Part shown: piece by piece, positions 46,729-57,698 of the stretch
Layout of the letters: each line of letters begins with the position of its first letter
Position numbering within the stretch: position 1 is the first letter of the stretch
DNA from: Bacillus mojavensis RO-H-1 = KCTC 3706
Lineage (GTDB): Bacteria > Bacillota > Bacilli > Bacillales > Bacillaceae
Direction of reading: 5' to 3'
DNA: 64,000 bases
Assembly (NCBI RefSeq): GCF_000245335.1
Contig: NZ_JH600285.1
Location: forward strand, 118,048-182,047
Made by a program: the position numbers and the translations under genes
Notes under the pieces: generated by a model
What the model was told of the DNA's origin: nothing
Databases searched by the model: none
Seen by the model: the letters and a program-made list of their open reading frames with translations, nothing else

Positions 46729-46860
46729 GATCAAATGGCTCCTTTTTCGCGTGAAAGGCCGTTGATTCTCATAGGAAACACTTACCTTAACATTCGCGTT
46801 TTTTTCTGTGATATTCTTGAGAAAGACTTTGGATATTCGATGGCAAGAAAGGTGATAGAC

Positions 46861-47229
46861 GTGAGAATTATGAACGCAGCAACTGAAGAACAGGAAAGCT
46901 TTATCAAGGAACTGTCAATGGAGCTTTTCCATCATGTATTTCCTCTTTATTTCTCCGAACTGGACATTCAGCGCTTTAAAAAGAAAGGCGTTCTGTCTTT
47001 AAATAACCAATATTACCAAGGAACATTAAAAGAAGCTTTTCAAATTATGGCTTGTCTGCAAATGATACATATTATCCTGACAAAGCCTTCACCGCACGAT
47101 GACTTGAGTGATCAAGCCATTTTTAATAAAAACAGCAAGTTGCTGAATGAATGCGGAATATATTTTCCGTTTGCTTTATCTGATTTTCAAACGAAAACAA
47201 ACAAAGCCTTATCCGTCACAGAAGACTGA
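46861..47229 (+). CDS. yhcU: Conserved protein YhcU
   Basis: A 122-residue soluble protein without recognisable catalytic motifs, helical, with the block TEEQESFIKELSMELFHHVF. The start chosen is GTG 46861, preceded by AAAGGTGAT; an ATG at 46840 in frame has a weaker site. Divergent from yhcT. DUF5365-like families look similar, but I cannot assign it firmly. Confidence 0.75.
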   Translation: MRIMNAATEEQESFIKELSMELFHHVFPLYFSELDIQRFKKKGVLSLNNQYYQGTLKEAFQIMACLQMIHIILTKPSPHDDLSDQAIFNKNSKLLNECGIYFPFALSDFQTKTNKALSVTED

Positions 47230-47371
47230 TATAATCTCGCAGCAAGCGCTTTTCCGTTTCAAGAAAAGCTCTTTTTGCATCAGAGAAATCATACCACAAA
47301 ACCTTTCCTGCAACTCCCTTTTTAATCATCCGATGTCTGAACATACTAATGATTGAAAGGGGTGCTGACCA

Positions 47372-47794
47372 ATGAGTTCAGTTAAACATTCAATGACAAC
47401 GCAGGTAGCAACCGTTTCTCCGAATCAAACGATTCAGGAAGCGGCTTCTCTGATGAAACAGCATAACGTCGGGGCGATTCCCGTTGTAGAGCAAGGTGTT
47501 TTAAAAGGAATGCTGACTGACCGTGACATTGCATTGAGAACCACAGCTCAGGGCCGAGATGGCCAGACACCCGTTTCAGAAGTGATGTCAACAGACCTCG
47601 TATCAGGAAACCCTAATATGAGTCTGGAAGACGCGTCGCAGCTGATGGCCCAGCACCAAATCCGCCGCCTTCCTATTGTAGATCAAAACAATCTAGTCGG
47701 GATCGTTGCGCTTGGAGACCTGGCTGTCAATCAGATGTCGAACGAGTCTGCTGGAGAAGCGCTGACAAACATTTCTCATCAAAACTTGCATTAA
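47372..47794 (+). CDS. yhcV: CBS-domain protein YhcV
   Basis: A 140-residue protein made of two CBS domains: TVSPNQTIQEAASLMKQHNV with GMLTDRDIALR, then MSLEDASQLMAQHQIRRLPI with LVGIVALGDLAV. Such stand-alone pairs bind adenosyl nucleotides. Reported as a stress- and sporulation-linked protein in strain 168. GAAAGGGGTG precedes the ATG. Confidence 0.92.
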   Translation: MSSVKHSMTTQVATVSPNQTIQEAASLMKQHNVGAIPVVEQGVLKGMLTDRDIALRTTAQGRDGQTPVSEVMSTDLVSGNPNMSLEDASQLMAQHQIRRLPIVDQNNLVGIVALGDLAVNQMSNESAGEALTNISHQNLH

Positions 47795-47796
47795 TT

Positions 47797-47828
47797 AGAA
47801 AGAGCTTGCAGTGTGCAGGCTCTTTCTT
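47797..47828 (+). terminator. yhcV: Terminator of yhcV
   Basis: AGAAAGAGC, loop of 13, GCTCTTTCTT. Stem good, T-tract broken. Confidence 0.7.
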
Positions 47829-47916
47829 CACATAGACCCTTACTTTTTGAAAGCAGAGACGTTTCGGGGTATAGTGTATACATATGTCTCAATTGGGGCC
47901 AAAGGAGTTGTACGCA

Positions 47917-48579
47917 GTGATAAAAGCGTTAATTTTTGATTTTGACGGGCTTATTCTTGATACAGAAACGCATGAATATGAAGTCCTTCAGGAAATTTTT
48001 GAGGAACATGGCTCAGTACTGCCACTATCCGTATGGGGAAAGGTTATCGGAACAGCGGCGGGATTTCGGCCATTTGAATACTTAGAAGAGCAGATAGGCA
48101 AAAAGCTGAACCATGAAGAGCTGACAAAACTGAGAAGAGACCGGTTTGCAAAACGCATGGAAACAGAAAAAGCGAGACCAGGTGTTGAAGCGTATCTGAA
48201 TGCTGCAAAGGATTTAGGCTTAAAAGTAGGTCTGGCTTCCAGCTCAGATTATAAATGGGTATCCGGCCATTTGAAGCAACTGGGCCTGTTTGACGAATTC
48301 GAAGTGATTCAGACAGCTGATGATGTAGAAGAGGTCAAGCCCAATCCCGAGCTGTATTTGTTAGCGGCAAAGAATCTTGGAGTATCGCCGTCGGAATGTC
48401 TCGCATTCGAGGATTCCGTCAATGGTTCGATTGCTGCCAAGCGAGCGGGCATGAAGTGTGTCATCGTTCCGAATCAAGTAACAGGCACCCTGATGTTTGA
48501 AGAATATGATCACAGGCTCGAATCAATGGCGGAGATGGAACTCACCCTATTGCTTGATCATCTAAACGCACAAAAATAG
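47917..48579 (+). CDS. yhcW: HAD-family phosphatase YhcW
   Basis: A 220-residue haloacid dehalogenase-type hydrolase of the beta-phosphoglucomutase/GPP group. Motif I DFDGLILDTE, motif II LASSS, motif III/IV VKPNPELYLLAA and AFEDSVNGSIAA. The start is GTG 47917 after AAAGGAG. Substrate not known; related enzymes act on sugar phosphates. yhcX follows after 15 bp. Confidence 0.92.
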   Translation: MIKALIFDFDGLILDTETHEYEVLQEIFEEHGSVLPLSVWGKVIGTAAGFRPFEYLEEQIGKKLNHEELTKLRRDRFAKRMETEKARPGVEAYLNAAKDLGLKVGLASSSDYKWVSGHLKQLGLFDEFEVIQTADDVEEVKPNPELYLLAAKNLGVSPSECLAFEDSVNGSIAAKRAGMKCVIVPNQVTGTLMFEEYDHRLESMAEMELTLLLDHLNAQK

Positions 48580-48594
48580 AAAGGAGCGAATAGA

Positions 48595-50136
48595 TTGTCT
48601 GAGAAATTAGATTTGACCCGTTTTGAAAAGAAAATGGTCATCCGTAATATCGAAGAGAAAGATATCGACAACATTATCGACCTTCAAAAGGACTGCTTTC
48701 CAGGCATGGAGCCGTGGAAGCGCGAGCATTTAATTAGCCATCTGGAGCATTTTCCCGAAGGGCAGTTTTGTGCAGAATTCGAAGGTGAAATCATCGGTTC
48801 GTGCTCAAGCCTCTTAATTAACTTTGATGAATATGATGACCGCCATACGTGGCAGGACATTACAGATGACGGATACATCACCAATCACAATCCGGATGGC
48901 TTAAACATGTACGGGATCGAGGTCATGGTGCATCCTGATTACAGACGGATGAAAATCGGCCATCGTTTGTATGAGGCAAGAAAGGATTTGGCAAGACGCT
49001 TAAATCTGAAAAGCATCATCATAGGCGGACGGATACCGAACTATCATAAATATGCTGATGAAATGACGGCGAGAGAGTATGTTGAACAGGTAACACGCCA
49101 TCAAATTTACGATCCGGTTCTTTCCTTTCAGCTGATGAACGGTTTTACTCTGATGCGGATTAACCCGGATTATCTCCCGGATGATACAGCTTCATTCAAA
49201 TATGCGACGCTGATGGAATGGAATAATGTCGATTATCTGCCGCAGCAGACAAAGCGTTATTATAAATCGGCCTTCCCTGTGAGAATTTGTGTCATCCAAT
49301 ACGAAATGAAAAAAATCTATTCCTTCGAGGAATTTGCAAATCAAGTAGAGTACTATGTCGATGTTGCGTCTGACGCGAGATCCGATTTTGCAGTGTTTCC
49401 GGAAATTTTCACAACCCAGCTGATGTCCTTCCTTGAGGAACGTTCACCAAGCTTGGCGGTACAGAGAATTACTGAGTATACTGAGGATTACATCAGTCTG
49501 TTTACAGACTTGGCTGTTAAATATAATGTCAACATCATCGGCGGATCTCATTTCGTAGAAGAGGAAGGGAAAATTTATAATATCGCCTACCTGTTCAGAC
49601 GCGATGGAACAATTGAGAAGCAATATAAACTGCATATTACGCCGAATGAACGCAAATGGTGGGGAATCAGTGCGGGCGACCAGGTGCGTGTGTTTGATAC
49701 GGACTGCGGAAAAATTGCGATCCAAATTTGCTATGACATTGAATTTCCTGAGCTTGCCCGCATTGCGGCCGATAAAGGCGCCAAAATTATTTTTACGCCA
49801 TTTTGTACGGAAGACCGTCAAGGCTACTTGCGTGTCAGATACTGTTCACAGGCAAGAGCGGTCGAGAATCAAATTTATACCGTCATTTCCGGAACGGTTG
49901 GAAACCTGCCGCAAACGGAAAATATGGATATCCAATATGCTCAGTCAGGCATCTTTGCTCCTTCTGATTTTGAATTTGCAAGAGACGGCATCGTTGGGGA
50001 AACCAACCCGAATATTGAAATGGTCGTCATTGGCGATGTTGACTTAGAAATTCTCAGAAGACAGCGCCAAAACGGAACGGTGCGCCAGCTCAAAGACAGA
50101 CGCCGTGATATATATCACATACACTATAAGAAATAA
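48595..50136 (+). CDS. yhcX: GNAT-nitrilase fusion protein YhcX
   Basis: A 513-residue fusion. Residues 15-210 are a GNAT acetyltransferase (VMVHPDYRRMKIGHRLYEAR). Residues 225-510 are a carbon-nitrogen hydrolase with the Glu-Lys-Cys triad: VFPEIFTT, KLHITPNERKWW and QICYDIEFPE. The start is TTG 48595 after AAAGGAG. The pairing suggests acetylation and amide hydrolysis of one compound; in plants and bacteria related hydrolases act on omega-amidated or auxin-type substrates, so any assignment is inference. Confidence 0.92.
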   Translation: MSEKLDLTRFEKKMVIRNIEEKDIDNIIDLQKDCFPGMEPWKREHLISHLEHFPEGQFCAEFEGEIIGSCSSLLINFDEYDDRHTWQDITDDGYITNHNPDGLNMYGIEVMVHPDYRRMKIGHRLYEARKDLARRLNLKSIIIGGRIPNYHKYADEMTAREYVEQVTRHQIYDPVLSFQLMNGFTLMRINPDYLPDDTASFKYATLMEWNNVDYLPQQTKRYYKSAFPVRICVIQYEMKKIYSFEEFANQVEYYVDVASDARSDFAVFPEIFTTQLMSFLEERSPSLAVQRITEYTEDYISLFTDLAVKYNVNIIGGSHFVEEEGKIYNIAYLFRRDGTIEKQYKLHITPNERKWWGISAGDQVRVFDTDCGKIAIQICYDIEFPELARIAADKGAKIIFTPFCTEDRQGYLRVRYCSQARAVENQIYTVISGTVGNLPQTENMDIQYAQSGIFAPSDFEFARDGIVGETNPNIEMVVIGDVDLEILRRQRQNGTVRQLKDRRRDIYHIHYKK

Positions 50137-50140
50137 TGAG

Positions 50141-50172
50141 AAGGCCCGCCTGAATTGGCGGGCTTTTTTTAA
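50141..50172 (+). terminator. yhcX: Terminator of yhcX
   Basis: GCCCGCC, loop TGAATT, GGCGGGC, seven T. Confidence 0.92.
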
Positions 50173-50249
50173 AAAAGCGGAATTGAAACGCTGCCGCGCT
50201 TTCTCTACAATAGAAATAAATATGTGTACATCGGAAAAGAAGGTGCCTT

Positions 50250-51164
50250 ATGGAGTTTTTGCTTGTTTTAGTTCCTGTTTTCGGAATCTTCGCAATTGGT
50301 TATATCGGACAGAAAACACTCGGTTTTGATATACAGACACTGTCCAAAATGTCCTTATATTTAATGTCTCCTTTTTTGGCTTTTGATACGTTTTATTCAA
50401 ACAAGCTGACGATGGACTATGTGTATCTGTCTATTTTTGTGCTGGGTCTATGCTTGGTTCTTGTGCTGTTGGTCTCCTTTTTATCCTTTTTTCATAAGTA
50501 TTCGAATCAAGATCGCTGTGCCATGATTCTCTCATCTGCCTTTATGAATAACGGCAATTACGGCACGCCTGTCGTACTGCTTGTGTTTGGGACGGCGGGG
50601 CTGGATACGGCTGTTGTGTTAATGGTCTTGCAGCAGTTAATTATGAGTACCATCGGCATGTATTACGCTGCAAAGGGCGGTTCGGAGGAAGGCGGATGTA
50701 AAACGGTGATGACTCGGGTTATCCGTATGCCTGTGGTGTACGGAGCACTTTTAGGGACGATACTTCAGCTTATGCATATTTCAATTCCCAAAGAGTTAAT
50801 GACAGGCATTGAACTGGTCGGAAATGCCACGGTACCGACGATCATGATTATTCTTGGCATGCAGCTTGCGCTGATATCTTTCAAGAATATTGAATACAGA
50901 AAAATTTCTTATTCTCTGCTGCTGAAGCTGATGGTATCTCCGTTCATTGCGCTGGGTTTTACATCGATTTTGCCTGTGGATGACATGACGAAGCAAATTA
51001 TGATTCTCGTAGCGGCCATGCCGACCGCTGCCAATACAACCTTAATGGCCGTTCAGTTTAATACAAGGCCTGAGGTCGTTTCCAGTGCCACTTTTGTCAG
51101 CACAATGCTGAGCATAGTCACTTTGCCGGTCCTGCTTTGGATGCTGCATCCTCTTTCTTCTTGA
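50250..51164 (+). CDS. AEC-family (auxin efflux carrier-like) transporter
   Basis: A 304-residue protein with about ten membrane helices, two homologous halves, and the AEC-type motif SSAFMNNGNYGTPVVLL with the second-half counterpart AMPTAANTTLMAVQF. Bacterial members export malate, malonate or other acids. AAGGTGCC precedes the ATG weakly. It lies between yhcX and yhxA; I do not recall a gene of this type at that place in strain 168, so it may be strain specific. The neighbouring nitrilase and aminotransferase could supply or use the carried acid, but this is inference. Confidence 0.88.
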   Translation: MEFLLVLVPVFGIFAIGYIGQKTLGFDIQTLSKMSLYLMSPFLAFDTFYSNKLTMDYVYLSIFVLGLCLVLVLLVSFLSFFHKYSNQDRCAMILSSAFMNNGNYGTPVVLLVFGTAGLDTAVVLMVLQQLIMSTIGMYYAAKGGSEEGGCKTVMTRVIRMPVVYGALLGTILQLMHISIPKELMTGIELVGNATVPTIMIILGMQLALISFKNIEYRKISYSLLLKLMVSPFIALGFTSILPVDDMTKQIMILVAAMPTAANTTLMAVQFNTRPEVVSSATFVSTMLSIVTLPVLLWMLHPLSS

Positions 51165-51182
51165 TGAAAGAGGATGTTTTAA
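51146..51182 (+). terminator. Terminator of the AEC transporter gene
   Basis: CATCCTCTTTC, loop TTCTTGAT, GAAAGAGGATG, TTTTAATT; its left arm is the last codons of the gene. Confidence 0.85.
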
Positions 51183-51297
51183 TTACCCGGCGGTTTATTG
51201 ACTCCTTTGTCGTCTGGCTTTATATTGAAGTCAGGGAAATCATCACCTAGACATCACATAAGAGAAGGTCTGTTTCAATTTATTGAACGCTAATGAA

Positions 51298-52650
51298 ATG
51301 GAGATGATGGGGATGGAAAACATTCAGCAAAATCAGGGATTAAAGCAAAAGGATGAGCAATTCGTGTGGCATGCTATGAAGGGAGCGCATCAAGCGGACA
51401 GTCTGATTGCCCAAAAGGCGGAAGGAGCCTGGGTGACTGATATAGACGGACGCCGCTATCTTGATGCGATGTCCGGTTTATGGTGCGTTAATATTGGTTA
51501 CGGCAGAAAAGAGCTTGCGGAGGCTGCCTATGAACAATTAAAGGAATTGCCGTATTACCCGTTAACGCAAAGTCACGCACCTGCGATTCAATTGGCGGAA
51601 AAGCTGAATGAGTGGCTTGGCGGCGATTATGTGATTTTCTTTTCCAACAGCGGATCGGAAGCGAATGAAACCGCTTTTAAGATCGCTCGCCAGTACCATC
51701 TGGAAAACGGCGACCACAGCCGTTATAAATTCATCTCTAGATATAGAGCCTATCATGGCAATACGTTGGGAGCTCTCTCTGCCACCGGTCAGGCACAGCG
51801 GAAATATAAATATGAACCGTTAAGCCAGGGATTCCTGCACGCCGCCCCGCCCGATGTCTACCGAAATCCTGAAGACGCTGATACGCTAGAGAGCGCAAAT
51901 GAAATTGACCGTATCATGACATGGGAATTAAGCGAAACGATTGCCGGTGTCATTATGGAGCCCATTATTACAGGCGGAGGCATTTTAATGCCGCCGGACG
52001 GATATATGAAGAAAGTGGAGGAAATCTGCCGCCGTCACGGCGCCCTGCTGATTTGTGACGAAGTCATCTGCGGATTTGGGCGGACTGGCGAGCCGTTCGG
52101 ATTTATGCACTACGGCGTGAAGCCCGATATCGTTACAATGGCGAAAGGGATTACAAGCGCGTATCTGCCATTGTCAGCGACCGCGGTTAAGCGGGAAATT
52201 TTTGAAGCCTACCAAGGAGAAGCTCCCTATGACCGTTTCCGCCACGTCAACACATTCGGCGGCAGCCCGGCAGCCTGCGCATTGGCTTTGAAAAACCTGC
52301 AAATTATGGAGGACGAACAGCTGATTCAGCGATCCCGCGATCTCGGAGCAGAGCTTTTAGGTGAGCTTCAGTCATTGAGAGAACACCCTGCAGTAGGGGA
52401 TGTAAGGGGAAAAGGGCTGCTGGTCGGAATCGAACTTGTCAAAAATAAACTGACGAAAGAGCCGGCTGGCGCTGACCAAGTGAACCAAGTGGTTGCGGCA
52501 TGCAAAGAGAAAGGGCTGATCATCGGCAAAAACGGCGATACAGTCGCCGGATTCAACAATGTCATTCAGCTCGCCCCGCCATTTTGTCTGACAGAAGAGG
52601 ACCTTGCATTTATCGTAAAAACAGTGAAGGAAAGCATACTTACGATTTGA
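51298..52650 (+). CDS. yhxA: Class III (omega) aminotransferase YhxA
   Basis: A 450-residue PLP enzyme of the class III type (ornithine/GABA/beta-alanine-pyruvate group). The PLP lysine is in MAKGITSAYLPLSATAV, the preceding Asp in LLICDEVICGFGRTG, and the phosphate-binding SNSGSEANETAFK is intact. The ATG at 51298 is chosen for length and context; a TTG five codons earlier and ATGs downstream are possible. It stands just upstream of glpP. Substrate unknown. Confidence 0.9.
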   Translation: MEMMGMENIQQNQGLKQKDEQFVWHAMKGAHQADSLIAQKAEGAWVTDIDGRRYLDAMSGLWCVNIGYGRKELAEAAYEQLKELPYYPLTQSHAPAIQLAEKLNEWLGGDYVIFFSNSGSEANETAFKIARQYHLENGDHSRYKFISRYRAYHGNTLGALSATGQAQRKYKYEPLSQGFLHAAPPDVYRNPEDADTLESANEIDRIMTWELSETIAGVIMEPIITGGGILMPPDGYMKKVEEICRRHGALLICDEVICGFGRTGEPFGFMHYGVKPDIVTMAKGITSAYLPLSATAVKREIFEAYQGEAPYDRFRHVNTFGGSPAACALALKNLQIMEDEQLIQRSRDLGAELLGELQSLREHPAVGDVRGKGLLVGIELVKNKLTKEPAGADQVNQVVAACKEKGLIIGKNGDTVAGFNNVIQLAPPFCLTEEDLAFIVKTVKESILTI

Positions 52651-52680
52651 TACAAAAGTGATTTGTTAAAGGAGCACACT

Positions 52681-53257
52681 ATGAGTTTTCACAACCAGCC
52701 TATTTTACCGGCTATTCGTAATATGAAGCAATTTGATGAGTTTTTAAACAGTTCGTTTTCATACGGCGTGATACTTGATATTCATCTCGGACAATTAAAG
52801 GGTGTGATCAGAGAGGCGCAAAAGCACGGGAAGAAGATGATGGTCCATGTTGATTTAATTCAAGGGATCAAACATGATGAATACGGAGCGGAATTTATCT
52901 GCCAGGATATTAAGCCGGCGGGGATTATCTCAACTAGATCAAACGTGATTGCAAAAGCGAAGCAGAAAAAAATTTAATGCGATCCAGCGTTTGTTTCTGC
53001 TTGATACAAGCGCAATGGAAAAAAGCATGGAGTTTGTCGGCAAGCATAAGCCTGACTTCATTGAAGTGCTGCCGGGCATCGTGCCGTCACTTATTCAGGA
53101 AATTAAAGAGAAAACAGGTATTCCTATTTTTGCGGGAGGTTTCATCCGCACAGAACAGGATGTAGAACAGGCCCTGAAAGCTGGTGCCGTTGCTGTCACA
53201 ACGTCTAACACCAAATTATGGAAAAAATATGAAAACTTTTTGACAGAAAGTGATTGA
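52681..53257 (+). pseudogene. glpP: glpP, glycerol antiterminator, frameshifted
   Basis: GlpP with glycerol-3-phosphate prevents termination at the leaders of glpF-glpK and glpD. The first part, [20 protein letters not shown] to [10 protein letters not shown], ends early; the second continues in the next frame as [20 protein letters not shown]. Removing one A from the A7 run at about 52964-52970 joins them into about 191 residues, the usual length. AAAGGAG precedes the ATG. If the insertion is real, glycerol use should be lost or much reduced. Confidence 0.92.
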
Positions 53258-53282
53258 CACCGCTTTCATCCACTGATACAAT
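53254..53282 (+). promoter_or_regulatory. glpF: glpF promoter with cre site
   Basis: TTGACA, 17 bp, TACAAT. A CcpA site TGACACCGCTTTCA at 53255-53268 matches TGWNANCGNTNWCA throughout and covers the -35, and it starts within the glpP stop codon. Expected catabolite repression by glucose. Confidence 0.88.
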
Positions 53283-53318
53283 TGCACTAGGTTAATACAA
53301 TGTGATGGAGAATCCGGA

Positions 53319-53383
53319 GACCACAGCAGCTCTTTACGGTAAAGGTTATACACCCGTAAAGCGGTTTGTTGTGGTTTTTTTAT
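53319..53383 (+). terminator. glpF: GlpP-controlled leader terminator of glpF
   Basis: ACCACAGCAGC opens a long arm with TTTACGG pairing to CCGTAAA and closing in TGTGGT followed by seven T. GGAGACCACAGCA is shared with the glpD leader and is the probable GlpP target. Confidence 0.85.
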
Positions 53384-53426
53384 TCCCTATCATACTTCTT
53401 AATCGCAACCTTAGGAGGAATTATCT

Positions 53427-54251
53427 ATGACAGCATTTTGGGGAGAACTAATCGGTACGATGCTGCTTGTTATTTTTGGCGCAGGTGTTTGTGCAGGAGT
53501 TAATTTAAAGAAATCGCTTTCATATCAATCTGGCTGGATTGTTATTGTATTTGGATGGGGATTGGGTGTGGCAATGGCCGCTTATGCGGTCGGCGGCATC
53601 AGCGGCGCCCATCTCAATCCCGCGTTAACAATAGCATTTGCTTTTATTGGTGATTTTCCGTGGAAAGAGGTTCCGGTATACATTGCGGCGCAGATGATCG
53701 GAGCAATGATCGGTGCGGTGGTTGTTTACCTTCATTACCTGCCGCATTGGAAGTCTACCGATGATCCCGCTGCCAAGCTGGGTGTTTTCTCAACTGGACC
53801 CAGCATTCCGCATACGTTTGCAAACGTTTTAAGTGAGGTTATTGGGACATTTGTCCTTGTGCTTGGAATTTTGGCGATTGGGGCAAATGAGTTTACAGAG
53901 GGACTTAACCCTTTAATCGTCGGTTTTCTCATTGTTGCTATCGGTATTTCTCTTGGAGGAACTACGGGATATGCAATTAATCCCGCCCGCGACTTAGGTC
54001 CGCGGATTGCCCACGCACTTCTGCCGATTCCGGGGAAAGGATCATCAAACTGGAAGTACGCATGGGTTCCTGTTGCCGGCCCGATTTTGGGCGGATCATT
54101 CGGCGGTGTATTTTACAACGCCGCGTTTCGGGGGCAGATCACGAGCAGTTTCTGGATTGTAAGCGTTGTATTAGTTGTGGTATTGTTAGGACTCTATGGC
54201 TATACGAAAAAACATGCAGCTAAAACACTATCAAATTCAAAATATATTTAG
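53427..54251 (+). CDS. glpF: Glycerol facilitator GlpF
   Basis: A 274-residue aquaglyceroporin that lets glycerol diffuse in. Six membrane helices with both NPA boxes, GAHLNPALTIAF and GYAINPARDLGPR. TTAGGAGG precedes the ATG. glpK follows after 18 bp in one operon. Read-through at the leader needs GlpP. Confidence 0.97.
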   Translation: MTAFWGELIGTMLLVIFGAGVCAGVNLKKSLSYQSGWIVIVFGWGLGVAMAAYAVGGISGAHLNPALTIAFAFIGDFPWKEVPVYIAAQMIGAMIGAVVVYLHYLPHWKSTDDPAAKLGVFSTGPSIPHTFANVLSEVIGTFVLVLGILAIGANEFTEGLNPLIVGFLIVAIGISLGGTTGYAINPARDLGPRIAHALLPIPGKGSSNWKYAWVPVAGPILGGSFGGVFYNAAFRGQITSSFWIVSVVLVVVLLGLYGYTKKHAAKTLSNSKYI

Positions 54252-55760
<1,509 letters not shown>

Positions 55761-55773
55761 GATAAGAGTATGT

Positions 55774-55779
55774 TATAAT
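55774..55779 (+). promoter_or_regulatory. glpD: -10 of the glpD promoter
   Basis: TATAAT 14 bp after the glpK stop, with only a weak -35 (TTTAAA). Probable start of the glpD leader. Confidence 0.6.
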
Positions 55780-55814
55780 GGTGACAAGTTAATAAGAACG
55801 GTCCTGAGATGAGG

Positions 55815-55872
55815 AGAGACCACAGCACCAAAGTGTGAACATGCACTTTGGCTGTTGTGGTCTCTTTTTCTA
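55815..55872 (+). terminator. glpD: GlpP-controlled leader terminator of glpD
   Basis: AGAGACCACAGC...CAAAGTG pairs with CACTTTGGCTGTTGTGGTCTCT and ends in TTTTTC. Shares GAGACCACAGCA with the glpF leader. Classical GlpP-dependent antitermination site. Confidence 0.9.
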
Positions 55873-55903
55873 TTTACCGTGACAACAAGGAGGAAACGTA
55901 ATA

Positions 55904-57566
55904 ATGAAAAATCAATTTTCAAGTCTTGAGCGGGATCGCATGCTGACAGACATGACGAAAAAAACATATGATCTATTTATTATCGGAGGAGGAATTACAG
56001 GAGCAGGTACGGCTCTTGACGCGGCATCAAGGGGAATGAAGGTCGCACTCAGCGAAATGCAGGATTTCGCGGCTGGAACATCAAGCAGATCAACAAAATT
56101 GGTTCATGGCGGCTTGCGCTATTTAAAACAATTTGAAGTAAAAATGGTCGCTGAGGTAGGGAAAGAGCGGGCAATTGTCTATGAAAACGGCCCGCACGTC
56201 ACCACACCGGAATGGATGCTGCTTCCGTTTCATAAAGGCGGCACATTCGGTTCTTTCACAACCTCTATCGGTTTAAGAGTTTATGACTTCTTAGCCGGCG
56301 TAAAAAAATCAGAACGCAGAAGTATGCTTTCAGCAAAAGAAACGCTGCAAAAAGAGCCTTTGGTGAAAAAAGACGGCTTAAAAGGCGGCGGCTACTATGT
56401 TGAATACCGCACTGACGATGCGAGACTGACAATCGAAGTCATGAAGGAAGCGGTCAAATTCGGGGCAGAGCCTGTGAATTATTCCAAAGTGAAAGAACTC
56501 CTTTATGAAAAAGGCAAAGCAGTCGGTGTATTAATTGAAGACGTTTTGACCAAAAAAGAATATAAAGTATATGCGAAAAAAATCGTCAATGCGACAGGCC
56601 CTTGGGTAGACCAGCTTAGAGAAAAAGACCATTCTAAAAACGGAAAGCACCTTCAGCATACAAAAGGTATTCACCTTGTATTTGACCAATCTGTCTTCCC
56701 ACTGAAACAGGCGGTATATTTCGATACACCGGACGGCCGCATGGTGTTTGCTATTCCTCGTGAAGGCAAAACATACGTCGGCACAACCGATACCGTTTAC
56801 AAAGAGGCGCTGGAGCATCCGCGCATGACAACTGAGGATCGTGATTACGTCATCAATTCAATTAATTACATGTTCCCGGAACTGAATATTAAAGCGGATG
56901 ATATCGAATCAAGCTGGGCAGGCCTGCGTCCGCTCATTCATGAAGAAGAAAGGATCCTTCCGAGATTTCACGCAAAGATGAAATTTGGACGTCAGATTCA
57001 GGCTTGATCACTATTGCCGGCGGTAAGCTGACCGGGTACAGAAAATGGCAGAGCACATTGTCGATCTTGTTCGTGATCGGTTAAAAGAGGAAGGCGAAAA
57101 GGATTTCGGCCCATGTAAAACGAAAAACATGCCGATCTCAGGCGGGCATGTCGGAGGATCTAAAAACCTTGCATCCTTTGTGACAGCGAAAACGAAAGAA
57201 GGCATTGCGGCCGGCTTATCAGAAAAAGATGCGAAACAGCTGGCTATCAGATACGGCTCCAACGTAGAGCGTGTCTTTAATCGAGTCGAGGCGCTGAAAG
57301 ACGAGGCGGTGAAGCGAAATATCCCGGTTCATATCCTTGCCGAGGCGGAATACAGCATTGAAGAAGAATTGACTGCAACGCCTGCTGACTTCTTTGTCCG
57401 CAGAACAGGACGTTTATTTTTTGATATTAATTGGGTAAAAACATATAAAGACGCCGTTATTGATTTTATGAGCGAGCGATTCCAGTGGGATGAGCAGACG
57501 CAAAACAAACATACAGAAAACCTCAACAAGCTATTACACGATGCGGTTGTGCCGATCGAGCAATAA
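55904..57566 (+). pseudogene. glpD: glpD, glycerol-3-phosphate dehydrogenase, two frameshifts
   Basis: GlpD oxidises glycerol-3-phosphate to dihydroxyacetone phosphate at the membrane with FAD ([20 protein letters not shown]). The normal length is about 555 residues. The frame is lost near 56947-56952 (EEERILPRF here; one added G gives [20 protein letters not shown]) and shifts again near 57042-57045, where RKMAEH needs five A but only four are present. Between the two sites the intended frame reads [14 protein letters not shown]. Both are one-base deletions. The rest, to VVPIEQ, is intact. Confidence 0.93.
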
Positions 57567-57597
57567 AAAAACGGGCTGTCTGCAGCCCGTTTTTTCT
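57567..57597 (+). terminator. glpD: Terminator of glpD
   Basis: AAAACGGGCTG, loop TCTG, CAGCCCGTTTTTT, straight after the stop. Confidence 0.95.
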
Positions 57598-57698
57598 TTT
57601 ATGAGCCAGAAAGCGCCGGATCTCAAGATATCAAGTGACAGAGGCGCTCTCTTCATATTAAAATAATGGCATATGGCTAATACATAGGAGGACGAATT

